This document shows positions 54,140 through 62,923 of a stretch of 64,000 bases of DNA, piece after piece. Under the pieces are notes generated by a model that did no database searches, was not told where the DNA came from, and saw only the letters and a list, made by a program, of their open reading frames with translations. Both the position numbers and the translations under genes were made by a program. Positions within the stretch are counted from its first letter, which is position 1, and each line of letters starts with the position of its first letter. Origin of the DNA: Microvirga sp. KLBC 81 (GTDB taxonomy: Bacteria > Pseudomonadota > Alphaproteobacteria > Rhizobiales > Beijerinckiaceae); contig NZ_QDAH01000019.1 of assembly GCF_003075415.1 (NCBI RefSeq), forward strand, positions 17,174 to 81,173. The letters run 5' to 3'.

Positions 54140-56563
54140 ATGGCCGACCCGGCTCCGGCTCCACCACCGCCAGCCATAAAGCCCGCAGGATCCCCCATCC
54201 TGACCGCCGGCGGCATCGTGCTGGCGATCGGAGGCCTCTATTTCGGCCGCGATATCTTCGTTCCGTTTGCCCTCGCCATCCTCCTGAGCTTCGCCCTGAC
54301 ACCGTTGGTCAATTGGCTCAGGCGATGGAGACTACCGCGGATTGCAGCGGTTCTGGTTGCCGTGACTCTCGCCTTCATCCTGATCGCAGGCATTGGCTTC
54401 GTGGTCGGGCGCCAGCTCGTTCAGCTCGCCAACAACCTCCCAAGCTACCAGACCACCATCACCGACAAGATCCGATCCTTGCAGGCATCTGCCCCCGGTG
54501 GTGGAATCGTGGACAAGGTCACCACCACCATTCAGGACCTCGGCAAGGAAATCTCGGGGGAGGAAAAGGTCTCCCAGCAGAACACGCGCGCCCTAGGGAG
54601 CGGTGCCGCATCGCAGGAGCCGATCACGGTCAGGCTGGAGCGCCCGGAACCCCGGCCGCTCGAGATCATTCAAACGGTCGTCGGCCCCCTGCTCGCCCCC
54701 CTCGCCACAGCGGGCCTCGTCGTGATCTTCGTGATCTTCGTGCTACTTGAGCGGGAGGACCTGCGTGACCGGTTCATCAAGCTCGCCGGGGCGGGCGATC
54801 TCCAGAAAAGCACGCAGGCCATCAACGACGCGGCGGCCCGGGTCAGCCGCTATCTGTTGATGCAGCTCGTGGTGAACCTCACCTATGGGATCCCGATCGG
54901 CATTGCCCTCTACTTCATCGGCGTGCCCAACGCGGTGCTGTGGGGTCTCCTGGCAGCCGTTCTGCGTTTCATTCCCTATCTCGGACCCTTTCTGGCGGCC
55001 CTGTTTCCCATCGCCCTCGCGGTTGCAGTCGATCCCGGCTGGACGATGCTGTTCTGGGTGGTGGGACTGTTCCTCGTGGCCGAGCTCATCAGCAACAATG
55101 TCGTCGAGCCATGGCTCTACGGCTCCAGCACGGGTCTGTCCTCTCTGGCCATCATCATGGCGGCGATCTTCTGGACCACGCTTTGGGGGCCTGTTGGACT
55201 GTTCCTGGCCACACCGCTGACCGTTTGTCTCGTCGTCATCGGCCGCTATGTCCCGCAACTCGAGTTCCTGGGCGTTCTCCTCGGCAGCGATCCAGTGCTC
55301 GCGCCGGAGGAGCGGCTTTATCAGCGCCTGCTGGCCGGCAACCTTGAGGAGGCGGTGGAGATTGCCGAAGACTATGTCGACGAATGCTCCTCGCGCGAGT
55401 TCTACGACAATGTGGCCATTCCCGCTCTCCGCCTCGCCGAGAATGATCGCCAGCGCAGCACCACGGACACCAACTACCGGCGCCTGGTCGCCGATACCGC
55501 GATCTGCGTCGTGCGGGAGATCGAGGACCATGTCCGGGAGAAGGTCCCCTCCTCCGATGAACCGGACGAACAGACGGGCGAAAATCGCTTACCCTCTGAA
55601 ACTGTGGAGCGGCCACCGTCCGTTCTCTGCTTGGCGGGACGCACAGAGCTGGATCGCGCGGCAGCCGAGATGATGGCGCAGGTTTTCGAGGAGCGGAGCA
55701 TCCGCGCCCGGGTCCTTCCGCCGATTGCCGTCAGCCAGGGCGCTCTCGGGCAGCTTGACCTCCAGGGCGTGGACGTGGTGTGCCTGTCCTACCTTCACCC
55801 CCAGCCGCAGGTCTATGCCCGCTACATCTGCCGTCGCCTGCGCCGCCGGGCACCTCACGTGAAACTCGTCGTCTGCTGCTGGAATCTGGCGCCCGGGACG
55901 GGACAGACAGAGGATCTTAAGAAGCAGATTGCGGCCGATGCGGTATTCGTCTCGCTCGAGGCCTGTGTTGACCAAGTAGATGCATGGGTCTGCCGCGCGA
56001 CCTCGCCCGGCGGCACGCCTCCGGTCCTCCCCGACACCGAGCAGGAGCAGCTTGCGGCGCTGCACGACCTTGGTCTGGCCTCCGCGAGGCACCGGCGGTT
56101 CGATGAGGTGTCCAGAACAGTCGCGCAGGCGTTCGATGCTCCGATCGCCCTCGTTTCCTTCGTCGACGAGGTGGATCGGCCCCTGCCCGATGCATCAGGC
56201 ACGCCCCAGGAACTCCAAGCCGCTGGCCGGCCCCCGCATGAAGAATCGCTGGATGCACGCGTGATCGCGGCGAACGAGGTGCTGGTGTCCGAGGACGTAA
56301 CCGAGGATCCGCGCTTTGCCGACGATCCGCTCGTGCTGGAAAAGGGCATCCGTTTCTACGCCGGGGCTCCACTGCGGACATCCTCCGGTCTGGTCATCGG
56401 CTCGCTGTGCGTCATCGACACCCGGCCGCGCGAGTTCGCGGAATCGGATCGCCGGCATCTCCAGGAAATAGCCGACGAGTTGATGGCTCAGATCGAGCGT
56501 CGCCCCGCCGATGGTATGGGGCCAACTCAGAGCGAGGGCATCAAAGTCGCCGGCAAGAAATGA
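54140..56563 (+). CDS. PerM/AI-2E-type permease with C-terminal B12-binding-like and GAF domains
   Basis: About 807 residues. The first ~350 are a PerM/AI-2E exporter-like membrane domain with about 8 segments, including LRFIPYLGPFLAALFPIALA and SNNVVEPWLYGSSTGLS. A helical linker (about 360-450) follows, then a Rossmann-like region with CLAGRTELDRAAAEMMAQVF and VVCLSYLHPQ (about 480-600) resembling a cobalamin-binding fold. A GAF domain (about 635-795; IALVSFVDEVDR, GSLCVIDTRPR) closes it. ATG 54140 has AAGG upstream; the open frame reaches 53894. PerM proteins with such sensory tails are unusual. Confidence 0.78.
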   Translation: MADPAPAPPPPAIKPAGSPILTAGGIVLAIGGLYFGRDIFVPFALAILLSFALTPLVNWLRRWRLPRIAAVLVAVTLAFILIAGIGFVVGRQLVQLANNLPSYQTTITDKIRSLQASAPGGGIVDKVTTTIQDLGKEISGEEKVSQQNTRALGSGAASQEPITVRLERPEPRPLEIIQTVVGPLLAPLATAGLVVIFVIFVLLEREDLRDRFIKLAGAGDLQKSTQAINDAAARVSRYLLMQLVVNLTYGIPIGIALYFIGVPNAVLWGLLAAVLRFIPYLGPFLAALFPIALAVAVDPGWTMLFWVVGLFLVAELISNNVVEPWLYGSSTGLSSLAIIMAAIFWTTLWGPVGLFLATPLTVCLVVIGRYVPQLEFLGVLLGSDPVLAPEERLYQRLLAGNLEEAVEIAEDYVDECSSREFYDNVAIPALRLAENDRQRSTTDTNYRRLVADTAICVVREIEDHVREKVPSSDEPDEQTGENRLPSETVERPPSVLCLAGRTELDRAAAEMMAQVFEERSIRARVLPPIAVSQGALGQLDLQGVDVVCLSYLHPQPQVYARYICRRLRRRAPHVKLVVCCWNLAPGTGQTEDLKKQIAADAVFVSLEACVDQVDAWVCRATSPGGTPPVLPDTEQEQLAALHDLGLASARHRRFDEVSRTVAQAFDAPIALVSFVDEVDRPLPDASGTPQELQAAGRPPHEESLDARVIAANEVLVSEDVTEDPRFADDPLVLEKGIRFYAGAPLRTSSGLVIGSLCVIDTRPREFAESDRRHLQEIADELMAQIERRPADGMGPTQSEGIKVAGKK

Positions 56564-56588
56564 GACAGCCTGCCCGAAGTGGCTCGGA

Positions 56589-56698
56589 CTAGCGCATCGT
56601 GTGGAACCGAAGGACCGCGTCAGCGAAAAGGGGACCCGGTTATTCGCTGGCGCGGCCCTCCGGGTCGCTCCCAACGATGCACTCCTCCGATGCTCTAG
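56589..56698 (+). repeat. Interspersed palindromic repeat, copy 5
   Basis: The 110-base element runs from CTAGCGCATCGTGTGG to CCGATGCTCTAG, with the GAACCGAAGGACCGCGTCAG insertion shared with copy 4. The second half is shortened. Its right end overlaps the stop codon of the next gene on the minus strand. Confidence 0.75.
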
Positions 56699-56925
56699 CG
56701 CGCGTCGATCCGGGTCCGGAGTTCGGCGATCTGGCGGACGTATGGTTCCCGGCGCTCGACATGGCGCTGTCGTACCGTATCCAGGATCACCGCCCTGAGG
56801 TCAGGCTTGGCTGTCGACCGGATCCGGGCCAGCTCAAACTCATATTCGACATCGATGTTGGCAAGTGTCGTGGACAGGATTGCAATGAGCTCAGTAACCT
56901 GATTGTCGTTCGCAGCCGTGTTCAT
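56695..56925 (-). CDS. Small conserved protein with ANDN N-terminus
   Basis: The 76-residue protein begins MNTAANDNQVTELIAILSTT and is helical throughout (IDVEYEFELARIRSTAK, YVRQIAELRTRID). The NTAANDN start recurs in short Hyphomicrobiales proteins. ATG 56925 has AGGGA upstream. Its TAG stop lies in the CTAG end of palindromic repeat copy 5, so the C-terminus may have been altered by that insertion. Confidence 0.6.
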   Translation of the reverse strand: MNTAANDNQVTELIAILSTTLANIDVEYEFELARIRSTAKPDLRAVILDTVRQRHVERREPYVRQIAELRTRIDAR

Positions 56926-57440
56926 TGGCCGGTGTCCCTTCCCTGTCGTTCTTGTTGATCTTGTTGAGGTTTTCCTGACAGCCCGATTGCGACCACACCC
57001 ACTCCCGATGGGTTTCTCGCCGAGCAAGCCCGTTGCGGAAGCGGCCAGGGTTTCGGGGATGGCAGTACATCCGTGCCACCCCCCATTGGCCGCTCCTCAA
57101 TTGGCGTGGCGTCTCGTTGCCTCTTTGGGCAATTCTCTCCCTAAACTGCAGGCGCGGCGCTGCCTGCCATTAACCTGAGTTAACCTCTTGGCCCGACGGA
57201 CAACAGTCGGGACTTCCCTACGGACTGTTCCGCAACTGCCCCGTGGACCAGACGACACGCAATCAGAACCTGCAGATTGGTTGACGAAGTGAACCTGGAC
57301 CACAGGACAGGTCCCGCACCCACGACCGCCGATGGCATTGAGATCGGCGCGCCATGCACGACTTCCGCCACTTGAAACAGAGGGTGGGCGAAGGTGTCCT
57401 AAAGCCTATACTCCTTACCCAGAGTAGGTTCGTTGCCGCG
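56926..57440. other. Intergenic region between two small genes
   Basis: About 515 bases without a convincing gene. A tandem TTAACCT-GAG-TTAACCT occurs near 57169-57187. The upstream frame joining to the next gene has no support. Confidence 0.35.
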
Positions 57441-57668
57441 ATGCCCCTGTACTTTCTCCATATCCGCAGCGGGGACAAACTTGAGATGGATCCAGACGGC
57501 GTGGAGCTGCCCGGTCTGGCTGCCGCTCGTGCAGAGGCTCTGAAAGTTGCACGCGAGCTTCTGGACGAGGTGGCTGACCTGGGAGGAAATGCCGTTATCG
57601 AAATTACGGATGGAACCGGTGAAACAATCCTAACCGTGCCGTTCTCGGACGCCGTCCGACCGCATTAA
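57441..57668 (+). CDS. DUF6894-like small protein (paralogue 1)
   Basis: The 75-residue protein begins MPLYFLHIRSGDKLEMDPDG and continues with ELPGLAAARAEALKVAREL and ILTVPFSD near the end, the pattern of the DUF6894 family: a short hydrophobic strand, a D-x-x-G-turn, an Ala-rich helix, then a TVPF strand. It shares this plan with 60425-60673. ATG 57441 is chosen as the family-like start. Function unknown. Confidence 0.68.
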   Translation: MPLYFLHIRSGDKLEMDPDGVELPGLAAARAEALKVARELLDEVADLGGNAVIEITDGTGETILTVPFSDAVRPH

Positions 57669-57730
57669 AAGGAGGGCCGCGGCCCTATGAACAGGGCTTT
57701 CACCTCTCCTCACACCATCCGTGGTCGGCG

Positions 57731-59749
57731 TTACCTGGCCTGTGATTTAGGTTGCAAGCCCGCCGTAACCGCAATCTGTACCAGTTCCGGCAGGCTCTGG
57801 GCGCCCAGCCGCTCCATGATGCGGGCTCGATGTGCTTCCACCGTGCGCGGGCTGAGCCCAAGGTCTCGGGCAATCGTCTTGTTGGTACCTCCAGCCAGCA
57901 GCCCATCCAGCACCTCCCGCTCGCGAGGCGGGAGCGCTGCAATAAGCACCTTCACGCGTTCGGTGGCCTGGTCCCGCTCGGCCCTTTCCTGGATTGTCGC
58001 CTGAGCCGAGGCGAGCGCATCCAGAAGCTGTTCGGGACGGTACGGCACGTCAAGAAAGTCCACGGCTCCGGCCTTCATCGCCCGTATCCCGAGCGTTACG
58101 TTTCCGCCCGTCTCGCCAATCACGATCACCGGCAGGCCCGCACGCCGGGATTTTAGCTCTGTGGGAATCGTTAGTTCGCCGGTCTCGGGACTGCGAATAT
58201 CGAGCACCACACAGCCAGGCACCAGCACCGGCGCCACCTCCAGGAATGACTGCGCCGAGGCGAACGTCTTCACCTCGTAGCCGGCTCCCTGGAGCAGAAG
58301 ACACAGATCCCGGCGTGAAGCCTCATTGCCATCCACCACGTAGACCGCAAATCCATCGTGCTGGGTGATGTCTTTGACGATGCCTGCGATCCGCTGAACC
58401 CTCCGATGTTCGTCAAGGATCGGGAATCCGGTGGAGTGAATGTAGCGCATGCTCCCGTCTGGCCGAACGATGCGGTATTCCTGGACGACGGTCTCGCCCC
58501 GCAGGATACGCTCGCTGGTCTGGAGCGCGCGCTCCCGATCCTCCGGATGGACAGTTTCAGCCCATTGACTGCGGTGCCGGAAAGCATCGGCAGACCAGCC
58601 CCAGACGCGTTCGAAGGCGGGGCTGACATATTCCATCTGCTGCGTTTCAGCATTCATGATCCAGAGCACGTCGGTCGAGTGCTCTGCAAATTGCCGGAAG
58701 CGCTCCTCGCTCTCCCGCAGAGCAGTTTCCGCCCGCGCTCGCAGAACCGAAGTCCAGGTCCGTTCGGCAACCTCCTGCACCAGCGTCACTTCATCTTCAC
58801 GCCAATGACGAGGCTCAACCTGATGGACATAAAGCGATGCAACCAGGCGACCCTCTCGGATGAGCGGCGCGACGATGATGGCGCGCTTGCCCGTGCGGAG
58901 AAACTCGGCGGCGATATGCTCCTCTATGATGCGAGGATCCTTTGAGACATCGTCGATCCTCACCGTCTGGCCCGCCTTCAACTCGCTCTCGACGAGCGGA
59001 CCGAAATGACTCAGGCGGTGTTGGCCGGCGAAGGTCGGGGTTGCGCCCTCGGTCCAGTCGCGCTCGACCGTTAAGGAATCGCCGCCCACACTCATCTCGG
59101 CATACCCGACACGGCTGGCCTTCAGGTGCCGGCCCAGCATGTCCGCGGCTGTGGCCATGACCTCGCGCGCCTCGGTCACCCCGCGCAGGCGCGTGCTCAG
59201 ATCAACTAAGAACCGGAGCCGCTGCTCGCCGAGCACCCGCTCGGTAGTCTCATGGATGATGATAAGGACGCCGCCCACATCGCCGGCCTCGGTCATGACG
59301 GGACTGCACGAGGCATTCCACCATGTTGTTTCCGGATACCCTTTGCGCTGGATGATGTCGACAGGCACATCCTGGACGTAAACTGCTTCTCCGTGACGCG
59401 CCTGCATGACGAGTGGAGAAACGATATCCCAGATCTCGGCCCAGGCCTGCCGCAGGGGTTGCCCGAGCGCCTCCGGTCTTAAGCCCCGCAACGGCAGGCA
59501 GGCGTCGTTGTAGAAGGTGATCAGTTCCGGTCCCCACAGCATGTAGGTGGGCATCTTGGACCGAAGCATGTTGCTGAGCGTGACGCGGAGCGAAGGTGGC
59601 CAGGTCTCAGGGGACCCCAGTGGAGAGGCCGACCAGTCATAGGCCTGGATACGAGCCCCCATAGTGCCACCGCTCAGAAACTGCATGCTGCTCAAACCAC
59701 CGGCCCTCCTGGGATTTTGAGTCGATAATGCCAGGTCAATCTTGGCCAT
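57731..59749 (-). CDS. PAS-GAF-PAS-receiver-LuxR single-chain signalling protein
   Basis: The 672-residue cytoplasmic protein has a PAS-like domain (about 35-165), a GAF domain (about 180-340; IIVAPLIREGRLVASLYV), a second PAS (about 350-465; YRIVRPDGSMRYIHSTG), a receiver (about 475-595; phospho-acceptor Asp in CVVLDIRSPE) and a LuxR HTH (about 610-665; LPPREREVLDGLLAGGTNKT). No kinase DHp or HATPase is visible, so sensing and DNA binding are in one chain. ATG 59749 has no clear ribosome-binding site; ATG 59686 is an alternative. Confidence 0.84.
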   Translation of the reverse strand: MAKIDLALSTQNPRRAGGLSSMQFLSGGTMGARIQAYDWSASPLGSPETWPPSLRVTLSNMLRSKMPTYMLWGPELITFYNDACLPLRGLRPEALGQPLRQAWAEIWDIVSPLVMQARHGEAVYVQDVPVDIIQRKGYPETTWWNASCSPVMTEAGDVGGVLIIIHETTERVLGEQRLRFLVDLSTRLRGVTEAREVMATAADMLGRHLKASRVGYAEMSVGGDSLTVERDWTEGATPTFAGQHRLSHFGPLVESELKAGQTVRIDDVSKDPRIIEEHIAAEFLRTGKRAIIVAPLIREGRLVASLYVHQVEPRHWREDEVTLVQEVAERTWTSVLRARAETALRESEERFRQFAEHSTDVLWIMNAETQQMEYVSPAFERVWGWSADAFRHRSQWAETVHPEDRERALQTSERILRGETVVQEYRIVRPDGSMRYIHSTGFPILDEHRRVQRIAGIVKDITQHDGFAVYVVDGNEASRRDLCLLLQGAGYEVKTFASAQSFLEVAPVLVPGCVVLDIRSPETGELTIPTELKSRRAGLPVIVIGETGGNVTLGIRAMKAGAVDFLDVPYRPEQLLDALASAQATIQERAERDQATERVKVLIAALPPREREVLDGLLAGGTNKTIARDLGLSPRTVEAHRARIMERLGAQSLPELVQIAVTAGLQPKSQAR

Positions 59750-60424
59750 ATTGCGCTATTTCATATGCACCAAGAGCATAGGGAACCATCAGAGACAGGT
59801 GAAATGCTGATCGTCCCATCTCGGAGATAGATCTCAATCCTTTGGAATGTTCCGTATTCCTACGTCGTAATCCACCGACGTGACGCAACGGGTGCATCTG
59901 AATATTTTGATTTCCTACGGATGCCGTGATTTTTGCCCCTACGGCCCGGACCTTGAAGCGCCCCTTGAGATGATGGGCGCTTTCTTTTTGCGATAGCAGG
60001 AAGTTCATGGATCCAGTTTGATAGAGTTGATCATCGCTACCCGGATGACGCTCTGTTGATGCCGATTTGTCCTCAGGATCTAGTCTGGTTCGCAGACGGA
60101 CTTCAGACGCGGCCACGTAAAAGTGCATTCCCGCGACCAAAACAGAAATTAGGCCTTACCCTGCTTTCTGGGATCAGGTTGACAGGTCTGGGCCAGCTAC
60201 GACCGAGATACTGTTGTGTGAAACTCCGCGATACAATCACGAGGGTTAGCTCTTTCGAATTCTTCAGTCGCAGCCTGCGGAATCAGCCTGAATATTTCCT
60301 CGTTGCGCTGAGGCGGCTGGGCAATCAACCCCATCCAGAGAGTAGCAGTAATCGTCCGCTTCATATGTGAACTAATCCCTAAGAGAGGCTTACCCAAGCC
60401 GCTTGCATGGCTAATATTCTTGCC
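59750..60424. other. Intergenic region with an orphan terminator
   Basis: About 675 bases without a supported gene. Frames on both strands (for example 60197-60364 on the minus strand) lack ribosome-binding sites and recognisable products. It contains a plus-strand terminator at 59956-59989 with no upstream gene on that strand. Confidence 0.4.
59956..59989 (+). terminator. Intrinsic terminator with no recognised upstream gene
   Basis: AAGCGCCC (59956-59963) pairs perfectly with GGGCGCTT (59975-59982) around an 11-base loop, and the tail TTTCTTTTTG is T-rich. It reads rightward. The only candidate upstream transcript on that strand is a possible small RNA in 59800-59950. Confidence 0.65.
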
Positions 60425-60673
60425 ATGCCCAGGTACAGATTTTTCATCTCAAACCAGCAGGATCGCGTCAGGTATCCGAGGAGTTTTGACTTGGCTGATG
60501 CCGACGCTGCGAAAGGCGTTGCGTTGCAAATAGCCAGAACCTTCGCTGAGGTCGTGCCGTATTGGAATGGTCTGTCGGCCGACCAGCGGAATGGCTTCAT
60601 CGTTGAGATTGTGGACGAGGCAGACCAAACGGTTCTGACCGTTCCCTTCGGGGTACAAGATAGCAAGCCGTGA
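60425..60673 (+). CDS. DUF6894-like small protein (paralogue 2)
   Basis: The 82-residue protein begins MPRYRFFISNQQDRVRYPRS and has the DUF6894 plan: YRFF strand, DLADADAAKGVALQIARTF helix and TVLTVPFGV strand at the end. It resembles the gene at 57441, and the two flank the signalling protein. Function unknown. Confidence 0.62.
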   Translation: MPRYRFFISNQQDRVRYPRSFDLADADAAKGVALQIARTFAEVVPYWNGLSADQRNGFIVEIVDEADQTVLTVPFGVQDSKP

Positions 60674-60756
60674 ATAGGCGAGCGTAGCAAGAGGCTTGCC
60701 CCGGGGCCCCATGCGCCAGTGACGGGCCGTGAACGCGAACATTGGAGGCTCGCCCT

Positions 60757-61629
60757 TCAATGGTAGTTGTCGTCAGACGGCTGATCAGCCAGCCTCTTGA
60801 TCTCGAACACCGCAGCTGTGACGAAGGCAGAGATGACGAGGAAGGTCACAATGATCGTGAGGGTTCCTTCCTGAACTCCTGGATTCATTCCGACCAGCGG
60901 GATCAGCAGCAAAGCCGGAATGCCAAGGGTGATCGCGGCTAGGATGTAGACCGGGTTTGTTGATCCCCGAGCCTCATCGCTCTCATGAGCCCTGCGGATT
61001 GATCTCTCATGAGCCCATATCTTCACACGTCCCAAGGCACCGCTCACGTGATCCGAGGCAGACCGAAGGCGTGGGCGCCACACTCTGATCGCTCGTTGAA
61101 CCGTATCATCGAAACGAGTGCGGGACGAGCTTTTACGATCCTCATGGCTCGCTGACCTGACTTCATGAACCGTAGGGTAATGCTGAGCTGGCTCTTGCTT
61201 CTGGTCGGCTCGCGTCTCCACAGCTTCGCTGGGCTGGGGTGGAGAGCTTGCAACACCTTGATCGGGTTCCTTTGGAGCAAGATCATCCGCGAACGCAACC
61301 ATTGGCACCTGTTGCTTGCCTTGGCCTCTGCTCTCGCTATGTGGGCCTTGCTGATCCTCCTCGTTCTGAATGCCTTCCGCAGTCAAGCTGCGGGTACTTT
61401 CGAGAGCGGCGTCCTGCGGCGGCGGAACGCTGGAGACAGTATTCCCTTCTGGGCTTTCCATCGCACCGCTGAGTGCCTCGGTGCTTAAAGGGTCCGGAAC
61501 CGTCTCCGTCTTGCGCTTCGACGCAGGGCGCGGCTTGCGGGTGGTTGCTTTCAGGCGTGGCGACCCTTCCGTATCATTCCGTCGATTGAGGTCGTCAGGC
61601 TGGCTTGGGTGCTTCGGGGGTTTCCTCAT
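60757..61629 (-). CDS. Hydrophilic protein with two C-terminal membrane segments
   Basis: The frame gives 290 residues from ATG 61629. The first 180 are Pro, Ser, Lys, Arg and Gln rich and probably disordered. The C-terminus holds two hydrophobic helices (PVYILAAITLGIPALLLIPL and LTIIVTFLVISAFVTAAVF) with an RLADQPSDD end. The open frame extends to 62181, but upstream residues look non-coding; ATG 61794 is a possible longer start. No ribosome-binding site is obvious. Function not recognised. Confidence 0.45.
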   Translation of the reverse strand: MRKPPKHPSQPDDLNRRNDTEGSPRLKATTRKPRPASKRKTETVPDPLSTEALSGAMESPEGNTVSSVPPPQDAALESTRSLTAEGIQNEEDQQGPHSESRGQGKQQVPMVAFADDLAPKEPDQGVASSPPQPSEAVETRADQKQEPAQHYPTVHEVRSASHEDRKSSSRTRFDDTVQRAIRVWRPRLRSASDHVSGALGRVKIWAHERSIRRAHESDEARGSTNPVYILAAITLGIPALLLIPLVGMNPGVQEGTLTIIVTFLVISAFVTAAVFEIKRLADQPSDDNYH

Positions 61630-61925
61630 AGTGGGATCAAGCGCAGATACCTTGGCGTTTTCATGGCGACGATGGTGAAGCTTCCACGCCAATGGAGCGT
61701 TTGGTGTCACGAGGTGGAAGCGCGGCACCTCGGTCTTGAGCCCCTGGCCTTCTGGGCTCCCAGTGTCGAAGAATTCGCTCACAGCGACTCTCATCGGAAA
61801 GCGGTGAAGTGGCACAAGGGAACCCTGATCCCGCACCTTTGTTGGCTGACACGCCCTACCACCAGAGATGTCGAGCCAATGATCTGCTCGTTTTGGCAGC
61901 AGGGCGCGAAGGGCCCCTGCTTGTC

Positions 61926-62168
61926 TCAGACAGAGCTTGCCGGGCGCACGTGCCTGGCCCTCCCAGCCATCAAGCAGGCTGAGGCCGATGGGACGCGCAT
62001 GCATCCGAGGCCGCAACAGCCGCCATCCGGGTTGCTCTCGAGGACCAGGGCGTGATCTTCCTCGATGCTGATCAGGGTGAAGGACCCGGCGTTCGGCTGC
62101 GGCGTCCGGGACCGCCGGACGAGGGTCTGCGACCCGATCAACTGACGAGCGGCAACGATCTCTGACAC
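61926..62168 (-). CDS. Possible small protein, weakly supported
   Basis: An 80-codon frame starts with GTG 62168. It contains Cys pairs (GGCCGLGC) and short strands (FTLISIEEDHALVLESN). No ribosome-binding site or family was found. It lies in a stretch (61630-62244) otherwise without a supported gene. Confidence 0.25.
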   Translation of the reverse strand: MSEIVAARQLIGSQTLVRRSRTPQPNAGSFTLISIEEDHALVLESNPDGGCCGLGCMRVPSASACLMAGRARHVRPASSV

Positions 62169-62244
62169 GGTCGCCGCTCATGTTCCCCTTTCAGAAAAGG
62201 GGCTGGCATGTCAATTTGGTCGTCGTGATGCCTAAGAGGTTCCG

Positions 62245-62583
62245 ATGGCGTACCGTGTCCGGTGGCAACTCGTCGGACGATCCGGACAGCCGCTCGATAA
62301 CGGCTGCATCGGAGAGAGTTTTTGCGCGTACGGTGAGGCAGTGGAAGCAGTGGTTGAGTTCCTGCGCCCGTACTCTGAGGTGAGCCGATGCCCGACGGAA
62401 AGCTACTGGCTGGCGCGCCGGTCGTGGGAGGCCGATCTTGCGGTTTGGGTCTGGATTGAATGCCACGATATTGAGAAAGCAGCGCCGGCAATCAGCGCGT
62501 GGATGCCACTAGGGGAAGAGACAGATCACACTTCAACGCTTTTGCGCGGCCTAGCTAAAGCTCCATTTGGTCGAAACACCTGA
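62245..62583 (+). CDS. Hypothetical protein, 112 residues
   Basis: ATG 62245 follows GAGG at good spacing. The sequence starts MAYRVRWQLVGRSGQPLDNG and has a Trp- and Arg-rich middle (SYWLARRSWEADLAVWVWIE), suggesting a small alpha/beta fold. There is no signal or membrane segment. Family not recognised. Confidence 0.52.
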   Translation: MAYRVRWQLVGRSGQPLDNGCIGESFCAYGEAVEAVVEFLRPYSEVSRCPTESYWLARRSWEADLAVWVWIECHDIEKAAPAISAWMPLGEETDHTSTLLRGLAKAPFGRNT

Positions 62584-62923
62584 GTTCGTGCTCATAGCCG
62601 TAGCCAAAGATTCCGAATGCCAACGCATCCAGGATAAGGCTCAAGGCTCGCGCGTCTGCTGAGCCGCTCGATGAACTGCCCACTTTGCAAGAACTGCCCA
62701 CTTTGCAAGAAAAGCACGATGGGATTGATAGTTCGCTCCGGCTCAGTCTCGGAAGTTTCCCGCCGGTCTTGAGCGTCCGCTCGTTGCTCGCAAGCTGACC
62801 AAGGCGCAATGTCTGAGAAGGGCCACAACCAATCGTTCAAACGCTGCAACCCAATCCCCTTGGTGAAATCTCGGTCAACGCTGAAAGCTGAGCAGACAGC
62901 GACATGAGCGTTCGCCCGATGGG
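62584..62923. other. Intergenic region with a short tandem repeat
   Basis: The 340 bases contain a two-copy 18-base direct repeat (62673-62708) and a minus-strand frame (62555-62809, TTG start) that would translate the repeat as SCKVGS twice; that frame has no clear ribosome-binding site, so it is not called. Confidence 0.35.
62673..62708. repeat. Two-copy 18-base tandem repeat
   Basis: GAACTGCCCACTTTGCAA occurs twice in perfect head-to-tail copies. The unit is a multiple of three. Confidence 0.85.

Noticed and set aside
60197..60364. Minus-strand frame starting MKRTITATLWMGLIAQ, like a small exported protein
   Set aside because: Signal-like start is short, no ribosome-binding site at usable spacing and no recognisable mature part.
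62555..62809. Minus-strand frame over the 18-base tandem repeat
   Set aside because: TTG start, no clear ribosome-binding site and overlap with the 3' end of the opposite gene.
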